Assembly: GCA_028751875.1 (NCBI GenBank)
Contig: CM054165.1
Span: forward strand, 24,933,304 to 24,997,303
DNA: 64,000 nt
Direction of reading: 5' to 3'
From: Rapana venosa
Taxonomy: Eukaryota; Mollusca; Gastropoda; Neogastropoda; Muricidae
A model generated the notes under the pieces. That model had not been told where the DNA came from and searched no databases. It saw nothing but the letters and a program-made list of their open reading frames with translations. A program made the position numbers and the translations under genes. This document shows, in pieces, positions 11,593-21,817 of this stretch (positions within the stretch are counted from its first letter, which is position 1; every line of letters begins with the position of its first letter).

Positions 11593-12454
11593 TAATGCAT
11601 TTTGGAGGGACCTATTCTGTGCTTACACAGAATTCTTTTACAAAGTTAACTATAGTGATTCTTGTGAACTGTTAGCAGAACCTTTTTTTTTTCAATAAAA
11701 GAATACAGACAGGAAACAAGTGTATTGATACTAAAAAGGCATTCATTGCATAGGAAACTTTTTACTTGAAAATGGTAATCTTATGTCATATGGACAGTTT
11801 AGATTTAGATATGTGAACATTGATTTTGTTACTTTCACTGGTTATAGATCAGCAATATCAGAATATATCAGAAAAACAAAGGTTGCAATACAAGACAATA
11901 TTTGCTCAGATATGTCTGCCTGTCTGAGGAAGCTGAACAGTGTACTGAACGGGTCCAAACTCTTTTATGAGGAGCTCATTAGAAACAATAATCACCCAAA
12001 TAGTTGTATCAAGTGGGATGAAAAACTGAATGTTGAAATTGATTGGAAAAATGTTTTTTGTATGTTCATTAAGTTTCTGACGTTAAAATTAAATGGCTCC
12101 AACTTAGGATAATTCACAGGTGTCTTGGGACCAAGGTTGTACTGAAAGAGATGGGTGTGACTGACAGTGAATTATGCAATTTTTGCAATACAGCAGCAGA
12201 CAGTATCAGATATATGTTTTGGCAGTGCACAGTTGTTCAGAGTTTTTGGCAGGCACTTACTGAAGTAATGAATGAAAAATGTGAGATTGTGTTCAATCTG
12301 AATATAACAGAGTGTGTGGCTATAATCAGATGTGACAGAAATATAAGTATTGATGATAATTTTTATTTTATTCTGCTACTGGCCAAACAATACATCTATC
12401 ATTGTAAATTGAATAGTAATAGACCTGTACTTCATGTATTCATCAAAGATTAAG

Positions 12455-12849
12455 ATACAGATATCTTACTGAGGAATATATTTCTCGTAAGAATTTTACA
12501 CATAAGTTCATTATTAGATGGATTCCATATCAACCTCTGTTTGATAACAGTAGTCAAAGCAATCAGCATTTGTGAACATCAATGTTGTTTACGGTCCTTC
12601 CAGTGGAGGCCTTCTGTTGAAAAAAAAGGACACTAGTACGAAATGTGTAAAAAACACAGACAAACCTGATTCTGTTTTAGTGCACAGAATGTATAGCAAC
12701 CTGATCATGCCTGTATTGAGCTTTGTGCCCATTTGGGACCTCTCGTCTGCCTGTCAAGCTGTCCCTCTTTCTCTCTGTCTCTGTCTGCCTACCTGACAGT
12801 CTCTCTCTCTCTCCCTTTCTCTCTCTCTCCCCCCCCTCCCCCCCTCTCC

Positions 12850-12885
<36 letters not shown>

Positions 12886-13015
12886 CTCAAATATATGTAT
12901 ATGTTTTGTATCCTTTTAGCTGTGCAATGTAAAAAAAAAAAAGCTGAATAAAAAAGTTTAAAAAAAATTATCATCAAAATATGAAATAAACATATACTGT
13001 GCCACATTAAAAAGA
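12455..13015. other. 3' tail of Tx1-like LINE and CT microsatellite
   Basis: It contains the non-coding 3' region of the LINE, a (CT)n tract (12756-12886) and A-rich runs at about 12930-12968. No gene is seen. Confidence 0.6.
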
Positions 13016-13019
13016 TAGA

Positions 13020-13300
13020 ATAATCGATATATGACCAAGTTCAAAGAATGAAAATATTATCGTGCAATATTAGGATGGTATATGGAAAAGTGTATGGAGT
13101 TAAAATAAATAAACCGATTGATGTGCAGGTAAAAAACATGATTTCATTATATGATTTAGCATTTTTGCAAGAGGCACGCTTGGATAAATGAGAAGTAACA
13201 GAGGTAGCCTATCAGGGTATATACCAACGTACTATTGCAGGGCAAAAAGAAATAATGGTTCTAGCGCTTCAGGAGGAATTTCAGGTTGTTTTTAAATTTT
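13020..13300 (+). pseudogene. LINE endonuclease N-terminal fragment
   Basis: Translated pieces read like the start of an AP-type endonuclease: an ILSCNIR-like segment near 13050, then YDLAFLQEARLDK near 13150-13190. It probably continues at 15003 after the RTE-like insertion. The clade is not assigned. Confidence 0.5.
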
Positions 13301-13375
13301 ATTTTATTTATTTATTTATTTTAAAAATTAAAAAAACAGTATAGGAAACAGCAGAGCTGATCAAATACGGGGGTA

Positions 13376-14999
13376 AAAAAGTGACAGACATCCTCACAAG
13401 AATTTGCAACAAGATCTGGCAGACTGGAGAGTGGCCAACACCTTGGACCCAATCACTCATCATCATGCTCCCCAAGAAAGGCAATCTACAGCAATGCCAA
13501 AACTATCGAACGATCAGCCTCATAAGCCATGCCAGTAAAGTGATGTTAAAAGTCATCTTGAACAGACTAAAGCCACGGGCAGAAAAGATCATTGCTGAGG
13601 AACAGGCAGGCTTCCGCCCAAACAGAAGCACCACAGAACAAATATTCAACCTGCGAGTTCTGTGCGAGAAATACAGCCAGAACCAACAGAAACTATACCA
13701 CGTCTTCATAGACTTCAAAAAGGCGTTTGACCGTGTATGGCACGACGCATTATGGGCCACGATGAATAAATACAACATGGGATAAAAGATCATTCGGACC
13801 ATCAAAGAGCTATACACAAAAGCCACCAGCGCAGTGCTTTTCCAAGGCATAGTTGGAGAGTGGTTCCATACCTCAGTGGGAGTTCGTCAAGGCTGTCTCC
13901 TATCTCCCACACTGTTTAATGTCTTCCTTGAGCGCATAATGACTGATGCCTTAGAAGATCACACTGGTACAGTCAGTATTGGAGGGTGAATAATCACCAA
14001 TCTCAGGTTTGCTGATGACATCGACGGACTTGCAGGAAATGAACAGGAACTAGCCAACCTAGTGTACCACCTGGACAAAACATCCTCCAGATATGGCATG
14101 GAGATCAGTGCCGAGAAAACAAAACTCGTGACAAACAGTGCCCAGCCAATCAAAGTTAGTGGAAAAGAATTTGAGGTTGTAGATCACTTCAAGTACCTTG
14201 GAGCTATTATTAGTGAAGAAGGTTCAAAAACGAAATCCTTGCAAGAGCTGCACAAACAATAGCAGCAATGGCAAAGCTCAAGACTATCTGGAAAGACCGA
14301 AACATCTCTCTCAGGACCAAGGTCAAGCTACTGCATGCACTAGTCATCTCTACATATCTGTATGCGTGCGAATCCTGGACATTGAATGCAGATCTACAAA
14401 GGAGGATCCAGGCTCTAGAGATGAGATGCCTCAGAGACTCCTTGGTATTTCATACATGGACCATACTACCAACAACGAAGTCCTACAAACCATCACCCAA
14501 CAAGTAAACCACTACGAAAACCTGCTGACCACAGTCAAGAAAAGGAAGCTCAGATGGTACGGACATGTGACTAGATCAGATCATCATCATCAATGCCTTT
14601 GTGTCTTATTGGCACGTAGGGCAGCAACAAATGTTCTCCACTCCTGTCTGTCCTGGGCCAGCTTCTGAATGGTTCCCCAGGTATGTTGGAAGGTCTTCAG
14701 CTCTGTTTCGACAGTCCGAATCCAAGGGTTCTTGGGTCGTCCTCGTTTGCGTAACTACATCAGATGGGCTGTCCAAAACCATACTGCAGGGAACAGTGCA
14801 GGGGAAGAGAAGGCGAGGCAGACAGGAAGACATGGGCAGACAACATCACTGAATGGACAGGGAAGAGCTTCTCCACAACCCAGGCACTTGCACACAACCG
14901 CGCAAATAGAGCCAGCTGGTGCAAGTTCGTCAATGCAGTGCCTCTACAACCCCGGAGGGGGTTATGGGAGCAGATGAGAGATGAGATAGGAAACAAATA
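13376..14999 (+). mobile_element. RTE-like LINE, copy 1 (decayed, 5' truncated)
   Basis: The frame at 13381-13785 has ICNKIWQTGEWPTPWTQSLI, EEQAGFRP and FIDFKKAFDRVWH. GVRQGCLLSP follows near 13878, FADDIDG near 14008 and GMEISAEKTKL near 14095. The distal region with RKLRWYGHVTRS (14545-14578) is split by a nested 177-bp fragment, and DGLSKTILQGTVQGK continues from 14763. Stops at 13782-13786 and 13989 break the frame. It is the same family as the copies at 40676-43205, 55492-57450 and 58975-61040. Confidence 0.85.
14582..14758 (-). mobile_element. 177-bp 5'-truncated fragment of a second LINE family
   Basis: It is flanked by a perfect 7-bp TSD ATCAGAT (14575-14581, 14759-14765) and sits inside the RTE-like C-terminal coding region. 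On the minus strand it reads RKRGRPKNPW, a WGTIQKLAQDRQEWRTFV-like stretch and a stop, then a GAT-repeat tail. This matches the C-terminus and tail of a different LINE ORF2. Confidence 0.85.
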
Positions 15000-15002
15000 A
15001 CA

Positions 15003-15360
15003 TGTTTACCACAAAGTAACTCAGATATTGTGTGGATAGAAATTTTAGAAAATGATACACTAAGTTCCTCCGGTCATGACGTTCTTATAAGATGCCCATG
15101 CATTCCTCCCGGATTTTCTTCATATGGAAAAAGAACATACACACAAAAGATCTGGGACAATTTAGAACAGGATGTTGAAACGTTCTCACAGAGAGGTCAG
15201 GTCATATTATGCAGAGATCTCAATGCGTGGACCGGAAAACTGATCGACTTTATAGAAATGGTTTCAAGGCACAATTATTAGGGTCTACCAGAAAGTGATA
15301 TGTTTGATAATTGTTATCATAGATGTACAATGGACACAGTAATTCAGAAATATGGCAAAA
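15003..15360 (+). pseudogene. LINE endonuclease fragment (continuation of 13020-13300)
   Basis: It contains SNSDIVWIEI near 15018, CIPPGFSSY near 15103, and VILCRDLNAWTGKLIDF at 15202-15252, which resembles the GDLNARTG motif of AP-type endonucleases. Frame and order fit a continuation of the 13020-13300 fragment across the RTE-like insertion. Confidence 0.55.
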
Positions 15361-15837
15361 TGTTTGTAACTTTAAAATCATATTTTAAGACCCAAAAAAT
15401 CGTATTCTTCAATATTCTATACAAGACTAATTATTAACTTCTTACAGAATTCGACTCAGAAAAAAGTTTTGTAAAAATGTAAAGTGCATTTGTGGTAAAC
15501 AATTTTCTCTGGAACACTGTTTATTGTTTTGTCAGAAGCTTCCTGGTTTCTTACCAGAAAACATTTTAGACAAAAATGGTTCTGAAGAAAATGAAGATGT
15601 AATTCTGTCCGATGAAAACATTCTTTTTACTATTTCGAAGTCTCTCGTACATAGTCCAGTTTTCGCGTTTCTTTAAAGTTCTTTCATATTGTTTTCCCTA
15701 TTTGCATTTTTAGGCGTTACATTGATGTTTGAATACCAGTCTGTCACATGACTCTCTTTCCCTCTGTCTTCTATTGTTTTTGCTATAAGTCTTTTCCCCC
15801 CTGTCTAATATCACTTATTGTGAACAGATGTTAAATA

Positions 15838-15851
15838 CAAGAACGAACGAA

Positions 15852-15883
<32 letters not shown>

Positions 15884-15895
15884 CACACGCACGCA

Positions 15896-15972
<77 letters not shown>
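15838..15972. repeat. (ACGC)n/(AC)n microsatellite
   Basis: AACG/ACGC tetramers followed by AC dinucleotides. The right-arm counterpart is the GT tract and GTTC repeats at 63296-63420. Confidence 0.97.
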
Positions 15973-15974
<2 letters not shown>

Positions 15975-16084
15975 TCTTATACTGCAATAAAGAAACAGAT
16001 TTATTTCAAAAGTATTTTACCACGTCTTTAATCAGAAAGCAAAATCAAGTACCCGAGCTGTTTCGTCAGTGACACTATTAAAAA

Positions 16085-17035
16085 AAATCAGCAGCATGAA
16101 AAAAGACATGACATAAATTTTTAACAGCACAGCTGTCTGCTATGTGACTTGACAGGAATTTTAACATGGCAGCTGTCTGGTAATTGACATGAAAATAATT
16201 TTGACATGACAGCTGTTTGACATGAAAGGCATTTCAACATGACAGCTGTTTGGTCAGTGACAGGAGAGAAATTTCAACATAACAGCTGTCCAGTCAGTGA
16301 CATGAAAGAAATGTCAACATGGCAGCTGTTCTGTCAGTGACATGAAAGGAATTTATGACAGCTCTTCCGTCGGTGACATGAAACAATTTCAATATGACAG
16401 CTGTTCCGTCAGTGACATGGAAGGAATTTATGACAGCTGTTCCGTCAGTGATATAAAAGAAATTTTAATATGACAGCTGTTCAGTCAGTGACAGATCATA
16501 AGCACAGTATAATTCTGAAATGGCTGCTAATCAGTCAGTGACTATTAAAAATCAGCAGCATAAGACCAGTGTCGGTGACTATTTAAAATCAGCAGTATGA
16601 GTAGAAATTCAAATTGAGTGCTGATTACTAAAATCAGCAGCATTAGTAGAATTTTAAGTTGAGTGCTAGTCAGTCAGTGAGTATTTAAAAACATCAGTAT
16701 GAGTAGAATTTTGAAATGAGTCCTATTCAATCAATGAGAATTAATAGTCAGCCGCATGATTATAAATTTAAATTGGGTGCTATTCAGTCAGTGTGAATAA
16801 TTTAAACTGGGTGCTATTCAGTCAGTGAGAATAATTTAAATTGGGTGCTAATCAGTCAGAATAATTTAAACTGGGTGCTAATCAGTCAGAATACTTTAAA
16901 CTGAGTGCTTTTCAATCACTGAGGATAATTTAAACTGAGTGCGATTCAATGAGTTAGAATTAAAAATCAGCAACAGGATGGCTGCTTTTGGTCATATCAG
17001 TGAGAATCAGCAGCAGGAAAGGAATTTTAAAATGA
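16085..17035. repeat. Satellite block, ~40-bp and ~34-bp variant units (left arm)
   Basis: Degenerate repeats share GTCAGTGACATGAAAGGAAT and GACAGCTGTT up to about 16500, then shift to a shorter unit with TTTAAACTGGGTGCT and AATCAGTCAG. It flanks the 3' side of the peptide exon. The homologous block at 61475-63165 is more regular and about 1.7 times longer. Confidence 0.9.
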
Positions 17036-17132
17036 CTAAATCCGTCTACACTCGAATTTCTTTGGGTAGTTATGAGGTGTATAGTTTACACCAGTGATCT
17101 CCACGCACTTATATCCGTCTTGACACCGGCAG
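17036..17132 (-). CDS. Terminal exon of a small Cys-rich peptide gene (left copy)
   Basis: The exon begins after TTCTGTCTACAG, a good 3' splice acceptor, and ends in TAG. It encodes 31 full residues with a C-x-C-x5-C start (CRCQDGYKC), a variable middle, then PKKFEC and a basic C-terminal RRI. The spacing loosely recalls single-domain secreted Cys-rich peptides such as the prokineticin/colipase-like group, but four cysteines in one exon are too few to assign a family. Upstream exons are not found. Upstream on the minus strand lie an AC tract and an I-like LINE, probably within the intron. The right-arm copy at 61360-61462 is homologous and also open. Secretion is inference, because no signal exon is visible. 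Confidence 0.6.
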
Positions 17133-17148
17133 CTGTAGACAGAAGTCA

Positions 17149-17149
<1 letters not shown>

Positions 17150-17184
<35 letters not shown>

Positions 17185-17286
17185 CAACATACATACAACC
17201 ATACACACACACTCGCACGCACGCACACGCACGCACGCACGCACGTACACACGTACACACGCACACGCACAAACAAAACACACACA
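17150..17286. repeat. (AC)n/(ACGC)n microsatellite beside peptide exon
   Basis: AC dinucleotides and ACGC tetramers on the intronic side of the exon. The right-arm copy has the GT version at 61262-61345. Confidence 0.95.
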
Positions 17287-17289
17287 AAC

Positions 17290-18300
17290 GTATATCAGAT
17301 TGAGACAAACAAACTTAATGACTATACATTTGAAAATGGTCTCCTGAAAAGACCAATCCCGTACTTTTTGATAATGGTGCTAACCCACGAGTTCTACCTG
17401 TTTTCCAAATAGATGGGAACATTTTAAATTATAAAACCATGGTAACGTTTTTAGTATATGTCACATCTAAATGAACATGAAATTATCATATTGAATATTT
17501 AAATACTAAAGCAAAGAGAAGTCTAAACTTCCTGCAAGCTATCAGTAAACAAGTTTGGGCTCATGATGTAGCTGTGTTAAAACATCTGGCGTTATCTTTA
17601 GTACGTTCTAAGACTCATTTATGGCCAGGAAGCGTTTTTCAGTGCTCCTTAGTACTTGTTACAGAAAATGAGAAGGTTACACTGTAAGGCTTTCCGATTA
17701 GCTCTAGGGGTACCTTTTCATGCATCATCCATGGGTACTTATAAAGAGATAGCTGTTTTGCCATTAGACAATTTTCGACAACTGGCTTTGGCTAAATACC
17801 TCATGATGTTCAAAGCTAGAAAACAATGTGGACACCCAAATAAGTACAAGATCTGATGTCAACTTTCCTAAAAGAACACTTTCTGTTTGTTCTCTTACCA
17901 CTGTTAGAACATATACCTTTGAATTTTTTGATAAGGCAGAAATATGTCCTACAAAATGAATTAAATCAAAGATTAATGTCTCCTCTTGTCCCCCATGGGA
18001 GCTTCAGAGAGCTAATTTTGACGTCAACTATTCTTCGCTAACCAAAAAAAGGAAATGAAAATATTCTTAGTGCATCAGTAAAAGAATATATGCAAACTTC
18101 ATATCCAGAACATCTAAAAATCTACACTGACGGTTCCCTTTGAAGCGACAATGAGGCCCGCCAGTAGCGTTGTCATCCCATCTCTGAAGGTAGAGAGATC
18201 ATTTTCTATTGAGAAAAATCGATCTATATTTACAGCTGAATTGTCTGCTATTTCGATGGCTTTGTATCATCTTCTATACTTTTCCAAGGACATTTTTCAA
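17290..18300 (+). mobile_element. I-like LINE with RNase H, left-arm copy, first part
   Basis: Translated pieces in shifting frames include LFDNGANPRVLPVFQIDG near 17370, RSLNFLQAISKQVWAHDVAV near 17520-17580, RRLHCKAFRLALGVPF from 17672, and an RNase H domain start (YTDGSL near 18125, then FTAELSAISMALYHL at about 18231). An RNase H domain after the RT marks the I group of LINEs (I/Nimb-type). It is broken by a CR1-like insertion and resumes at 20926. The 5' portion, including RT catalysis, is missing. Confidence 0.7.
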
Positions 18301-18320
18301 GTCAAGTCAAGTCAAGTCAA
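18297..18320. repeat. (TCAAG)n 3' tail of CR1-group LINE
   Basis: Four to five pentamers mark the 3' end of the minus-strand LINE and its junction with the I-like LINE. A similar CAAAGTCAAG tail is at 38538-38560. Confidence 0.8.
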
Positions 18321-20925
18321 AATGATCGTTATTGAGGGTAAAAGATTAAGTTGATACGACTTTTTTCATCCTGCCCTTACACATTTACAAAAAAGAAAGA
18401 AAATCAAGAAAATTGACATATAAAAGCAATCAAAATATAATGTTCATACATGTTGAAGACAAAATCAATGGAGATTTAAAAAAATATAAATCCAGACTAA
18501 CAAAACATTATAAGGCAGATCAAGACAGTATAACATAAGCTCAGTCATAGAGATAAATGAAGAAAAGTTTAAAAAAACAAAACAAAAAAACCCCCAATAA
18601 AACAAACACACACACAAACAAACAAAAAACAACAAAAAACCAAAACTAAAAACAAACAAAAACAAGACTCACAAGACAAGATAAAACAAAACCAAGACAG
18701 TATAACATAAGCTCAAGTCATACAACAAATGAAGAAAATACAAATAACAAAGGTAGGAATAACAAACAAGGTAGCCTGACGTAAGATAACATCGAGTATA
18801 AAAGTGGACTTACAATTTGTCCATCAGATGTTTCTTCAAGAGTTTCCTGAACGTTTGTTTCGAAGGAGCTGATTTTAAAAAGATAGGTAGATTACTGCAC
18901 ACTGTTCTTCCTGAATAAGCAAGGCTTGATTTATAGAGATTGTTATGGGGCCTGGGCAAAGGCAATCTACGATCAGGCTTGGTTTTATTAACGGCAAACA
19001 TTTTCAAAATTTTCTTTGGGGCTTTTCCGTTTAATATATTGTACATACATAGACACTTGTTGAAATGCAAACTGTCTTTTAGTGGAGAATATCTAATTCT
19101 TTGTAGTTGTTGGTGGTCAATGTATTAGAGTTCAATCGGATCAGTTTGGTAGCTCTTTTATGAAGGCGGCTTATATGCTTTAGGTTTATTTCACTAGCAC
19201 TTTCCCATAAGTTTGAAACATAAGTTATAAGAGATAGAATATGTGCGTGAAAGAATAGTTTTCGTGATTGTAGGTTTAGAAATGTTTGATTTTTCTAAGT
19301 TGATATAGTTTATTGAGATTCGTTTTCCTAAAGTGGCTATGTGTTCTGACCAAGATAAATCATTGTCAATTACTGCACCTAGTCCTTTGTATGAAACAAC
19401 TTCTTCAATTTTTCGTCTTGGATAAATATTGGAGCAAATAGAAAACGCAATTTCTGTCTTTATTTGCCAAGTCGTTATAAACATACATTTTGTTTTGTTT
19501 GATTTAAGAGACATATGATTGAGTTCTGTCCATTCAATAAGTTTATCGATATCTGCCTGCATATCATTCACAAGCTGGTTAGGATCACTGTTTCTACAAT
19601 GAATTGATGTATCGCCAGCAAACATTTCACATGAACCATAAATATGCAGAGATAGGTTATTAATATAGAGAAAAGAAGTGGTCCTAGTATTGATTCCTGT
19701 GGTATACCATATTATGTCACAGGTAATAAGGTTGATCTCCTGGGCCCGATTTCACCAAGCTTTTGACGATTACCGAGAAATGAATCTAAAAAACGATAAT
19801 GCCTGGTTAGAAATTCTGTAGTATTTTAATTCTTTTTAATGAGGAGAGAGTGGCTTATAACGTCAAAAGCTTTAGCAAAGTCTTAAAAAACGGACTCCCG
19901 TAATTTCACTGTTATTGATATTCAAAAGACATCGCTCGGTCAGTTGTATTAGGGCAGTATGACAAGAATGGTTTTCATGAAATCCTGACTGGTTTTCATT
20001 AATTAGATCATGGGTTTTAAAATAAGACTGCAAGTGAAATTGTACATGTTTTTCTGGTGGTTTAGATAGTACTGATAGTATGGATTTTGGTCTATAGTTA
20101 GACGGATTGGTTTGGTCTCCTGATTTGTGTAAAGGTATTACTTTGGCTTGTTTAAACTTCAGTGGGAAATAATTCTTGTCAATACACAAGTTAAAGATAT
20201 ACGTTAGAGTATCAGTTATAGCATATGCGCTGATGTTTAGTATTTTACTATATATTTTGTCAAGGTCTCGTGATCCTGATTGTTTTAATTTGAGTAAGCT
20301 ATTAAGCACTTATGTTACTATGATAAATTCAGAAGAAATGCTTTTGATGAACAGTTAATGTTTTAATTCTGTCAGCTCATTTGTTGTTGTTCTGTTATTT
20401 GATATTATAGATTCAGCAATGTTTGAAAAGTGAGAGTTAAGGTTTTCTGCTGCTATTTCTTTTATGACTTTTTGGGTGTTGTGTCTTGAATTATTAGTCA
20501 AGGTATTAATGGCTTTCCAAATCGTTTTGGGATTCTGGGCTGAAGACAGCAAATCTTGAAAGTATTTTATTTTCGCTTTGCGCTTTATTGAATTGACTTT
20601 GTTTCTTTGCTTTTTATATTTATCATTTTGCTTCAATTTTAATAGATAATCTCTTAGATTCATTTCCTTTTCGATTTCTTTTGATAACCATGGAAGTTTT
20701 ATGAAATATTCAATTCTTTTCTTAGTAAATGGAGCATGTTTATTATAAATAGCTATAAATGTCTCTATCCAAAAGTTAATAGCATCATCTGGATTTGTAA
20801 TATGATAAATATGGTCTATGTTTGAGCAGAGTATATAATTAATGAAGACATTTTTACTAAACTGCCTAAAGGAGGGGTAGGATATATCTTTGTGTCCTGA
20901 TTTGGGTATCTGATATCAGAGGGTA
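18301..20925 (-). mobile_element. CR1/Jockey-group LINE, left arm only (decayed)
   Basis: Reading on the minus strand: MNLRDYLLKLKQND (20663), KYFQDLLSSAQNPKTIWKAI, KVIPLHKSGDQTNPSNYRP near 20100, NQSGFHENHSCHTAL near 19975, FAGDTSIH near 19620 (YADD position altered to FAGD), and a C-terminal VCSNLPIFLKSAPSKQTFRK region (18810-19070). It ends at a (TCAAG)n tail at 18300. TCAA at both edges is a possible short duplication. The right arm near 57965 lacks this block. A related fragment lies at 43206-44257. Confidence 0.8.
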
Positions 20926-21560
20926 TCAAATGCTTTTTTGTGTTGATTCCAAGTCAGTGTTACTTGTTTAAAAAAAATTCAGTTCAAAAGTGAGACAAGA
21001 GCTCATAACTGAGAAATGTCATCTGATTCATTTTCTGATGTTGCAGGCACTACTATTACTTTCTGCCGGATGCCTCCTCATTGTGGTGTCTACTTTAATG
21101 AAAACGTTGACAGACTGGCAAAGTGCTGATGGTGGCTCTTACAGCATAGATGTTCCTTTGTCTGCCTGTGAGGGCTATAGCATGCTGCAAAAATGCATGC
21201 TGGAACACTTTAAAAAGAAACTACAAGATATTGCTGGTTTTTCCTGGAATGATGATGTAACTGATTTATTATATTTGATAATATTAAATGCCATAGTTCA
21301 CACGAATATAGAAACGTTGCATCTCTTATCTACAAGTTTAAACACAGTGATTTTAGATCTAAATTTTCAAAAACAGCAAAGTGTATCTGTGGCGAAACTA
21401 TTACCAATGCTCACGTTCTTTTACAATGTCGAGATCTAAATTATGTTCGTCGCTTAGTGCAAATACTTAAAGACACATCTTTAATGAAAGATATTGTATT
21501 GTTATTAACTCATAGTCCTATTATCAGATACCTATAGTACATTGTATTTTATTTAGTTGT
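20926..21560 (+). mobile_element. I-like LINE, left-arm copy, RNase H end and 3' region
   Basis: Continues from 18300. It contains CCTCATTGTGGTGTCTACTT near 21070 (PHCGVYFNENVDRLAK-like, the distal RNase H motif with the catalytic Asp region), then a Cys/His-containing tail (SKTAKCICGE-like frame near 21370-21400). The right-arm counterpart is at 57450-57965, minus strand. Confidence 0.65.
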
Positions 21561-21699
21561 AGAAATTGCAAAGTTAGTGTGCAAAGCTAGTGTTTGAGCT
21601 GTTACTTCTATCTTTTTGAAGTTCTTATGTACGCTTTATCGTATTTATATTTATGTATTGGCGAGGATTAGCAATGTGCATGCCCCCTACGCGCGCGCG

Positions 21700-21770
21700 C
21701 GCAAACACACACACACACACACACTCGCGCGCGCGTGTGCGTGCGTGTACCTTGTGTGTATATGCGTGTG
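21700..21770. repeat. (GC)n/(AC)n microsatellite
   Basis: GCGC runs, AC dinucleotides and CGCGCG. The right arm has the counterpart at 55140-55225. Confidence 0.9.
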
Positions 21771-21817
21771 TTTATTTTATTTTATTATTAATTGTTCAGA
21801 CTATCGTTGTTTGCAAG

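Larger units (their letters stand above)
7875..12960 (+). mobile_element. L1/Tx1-like LINE, decayed, with nested SINEs
   Basis: The endonuclease start is at about 7885 (SLNCQGLNNSQKRRD, then a FLQDTH-type motif near 7970). VNIYGPN and IIGGDFN lie at 8190-8300. RT blocks follow from 10316: NWRLISLLNVVYK, EDQAGFI near 10420, NIDFEKAFDS near 10520 and ERGCRQGDPLS near 10690. The C-terminal region (GLGLPELK near 11175 and NFCNTAADSIRYMFWQC near 12178) matches the C-terminal layout of L1/Tx1 ORF2. The YADD block is missing between about 10800 and 10830. An A-rich tail ends near 12960. Multiple stops make it inactive. Confidence 0.75.

Noticed and set aside
17036..17132. Conotoxin or other named toxin family
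   Set aside because: The cysteine pattern in one exon is insufficient and no precursor or signal exon was found, so no family was assigned.
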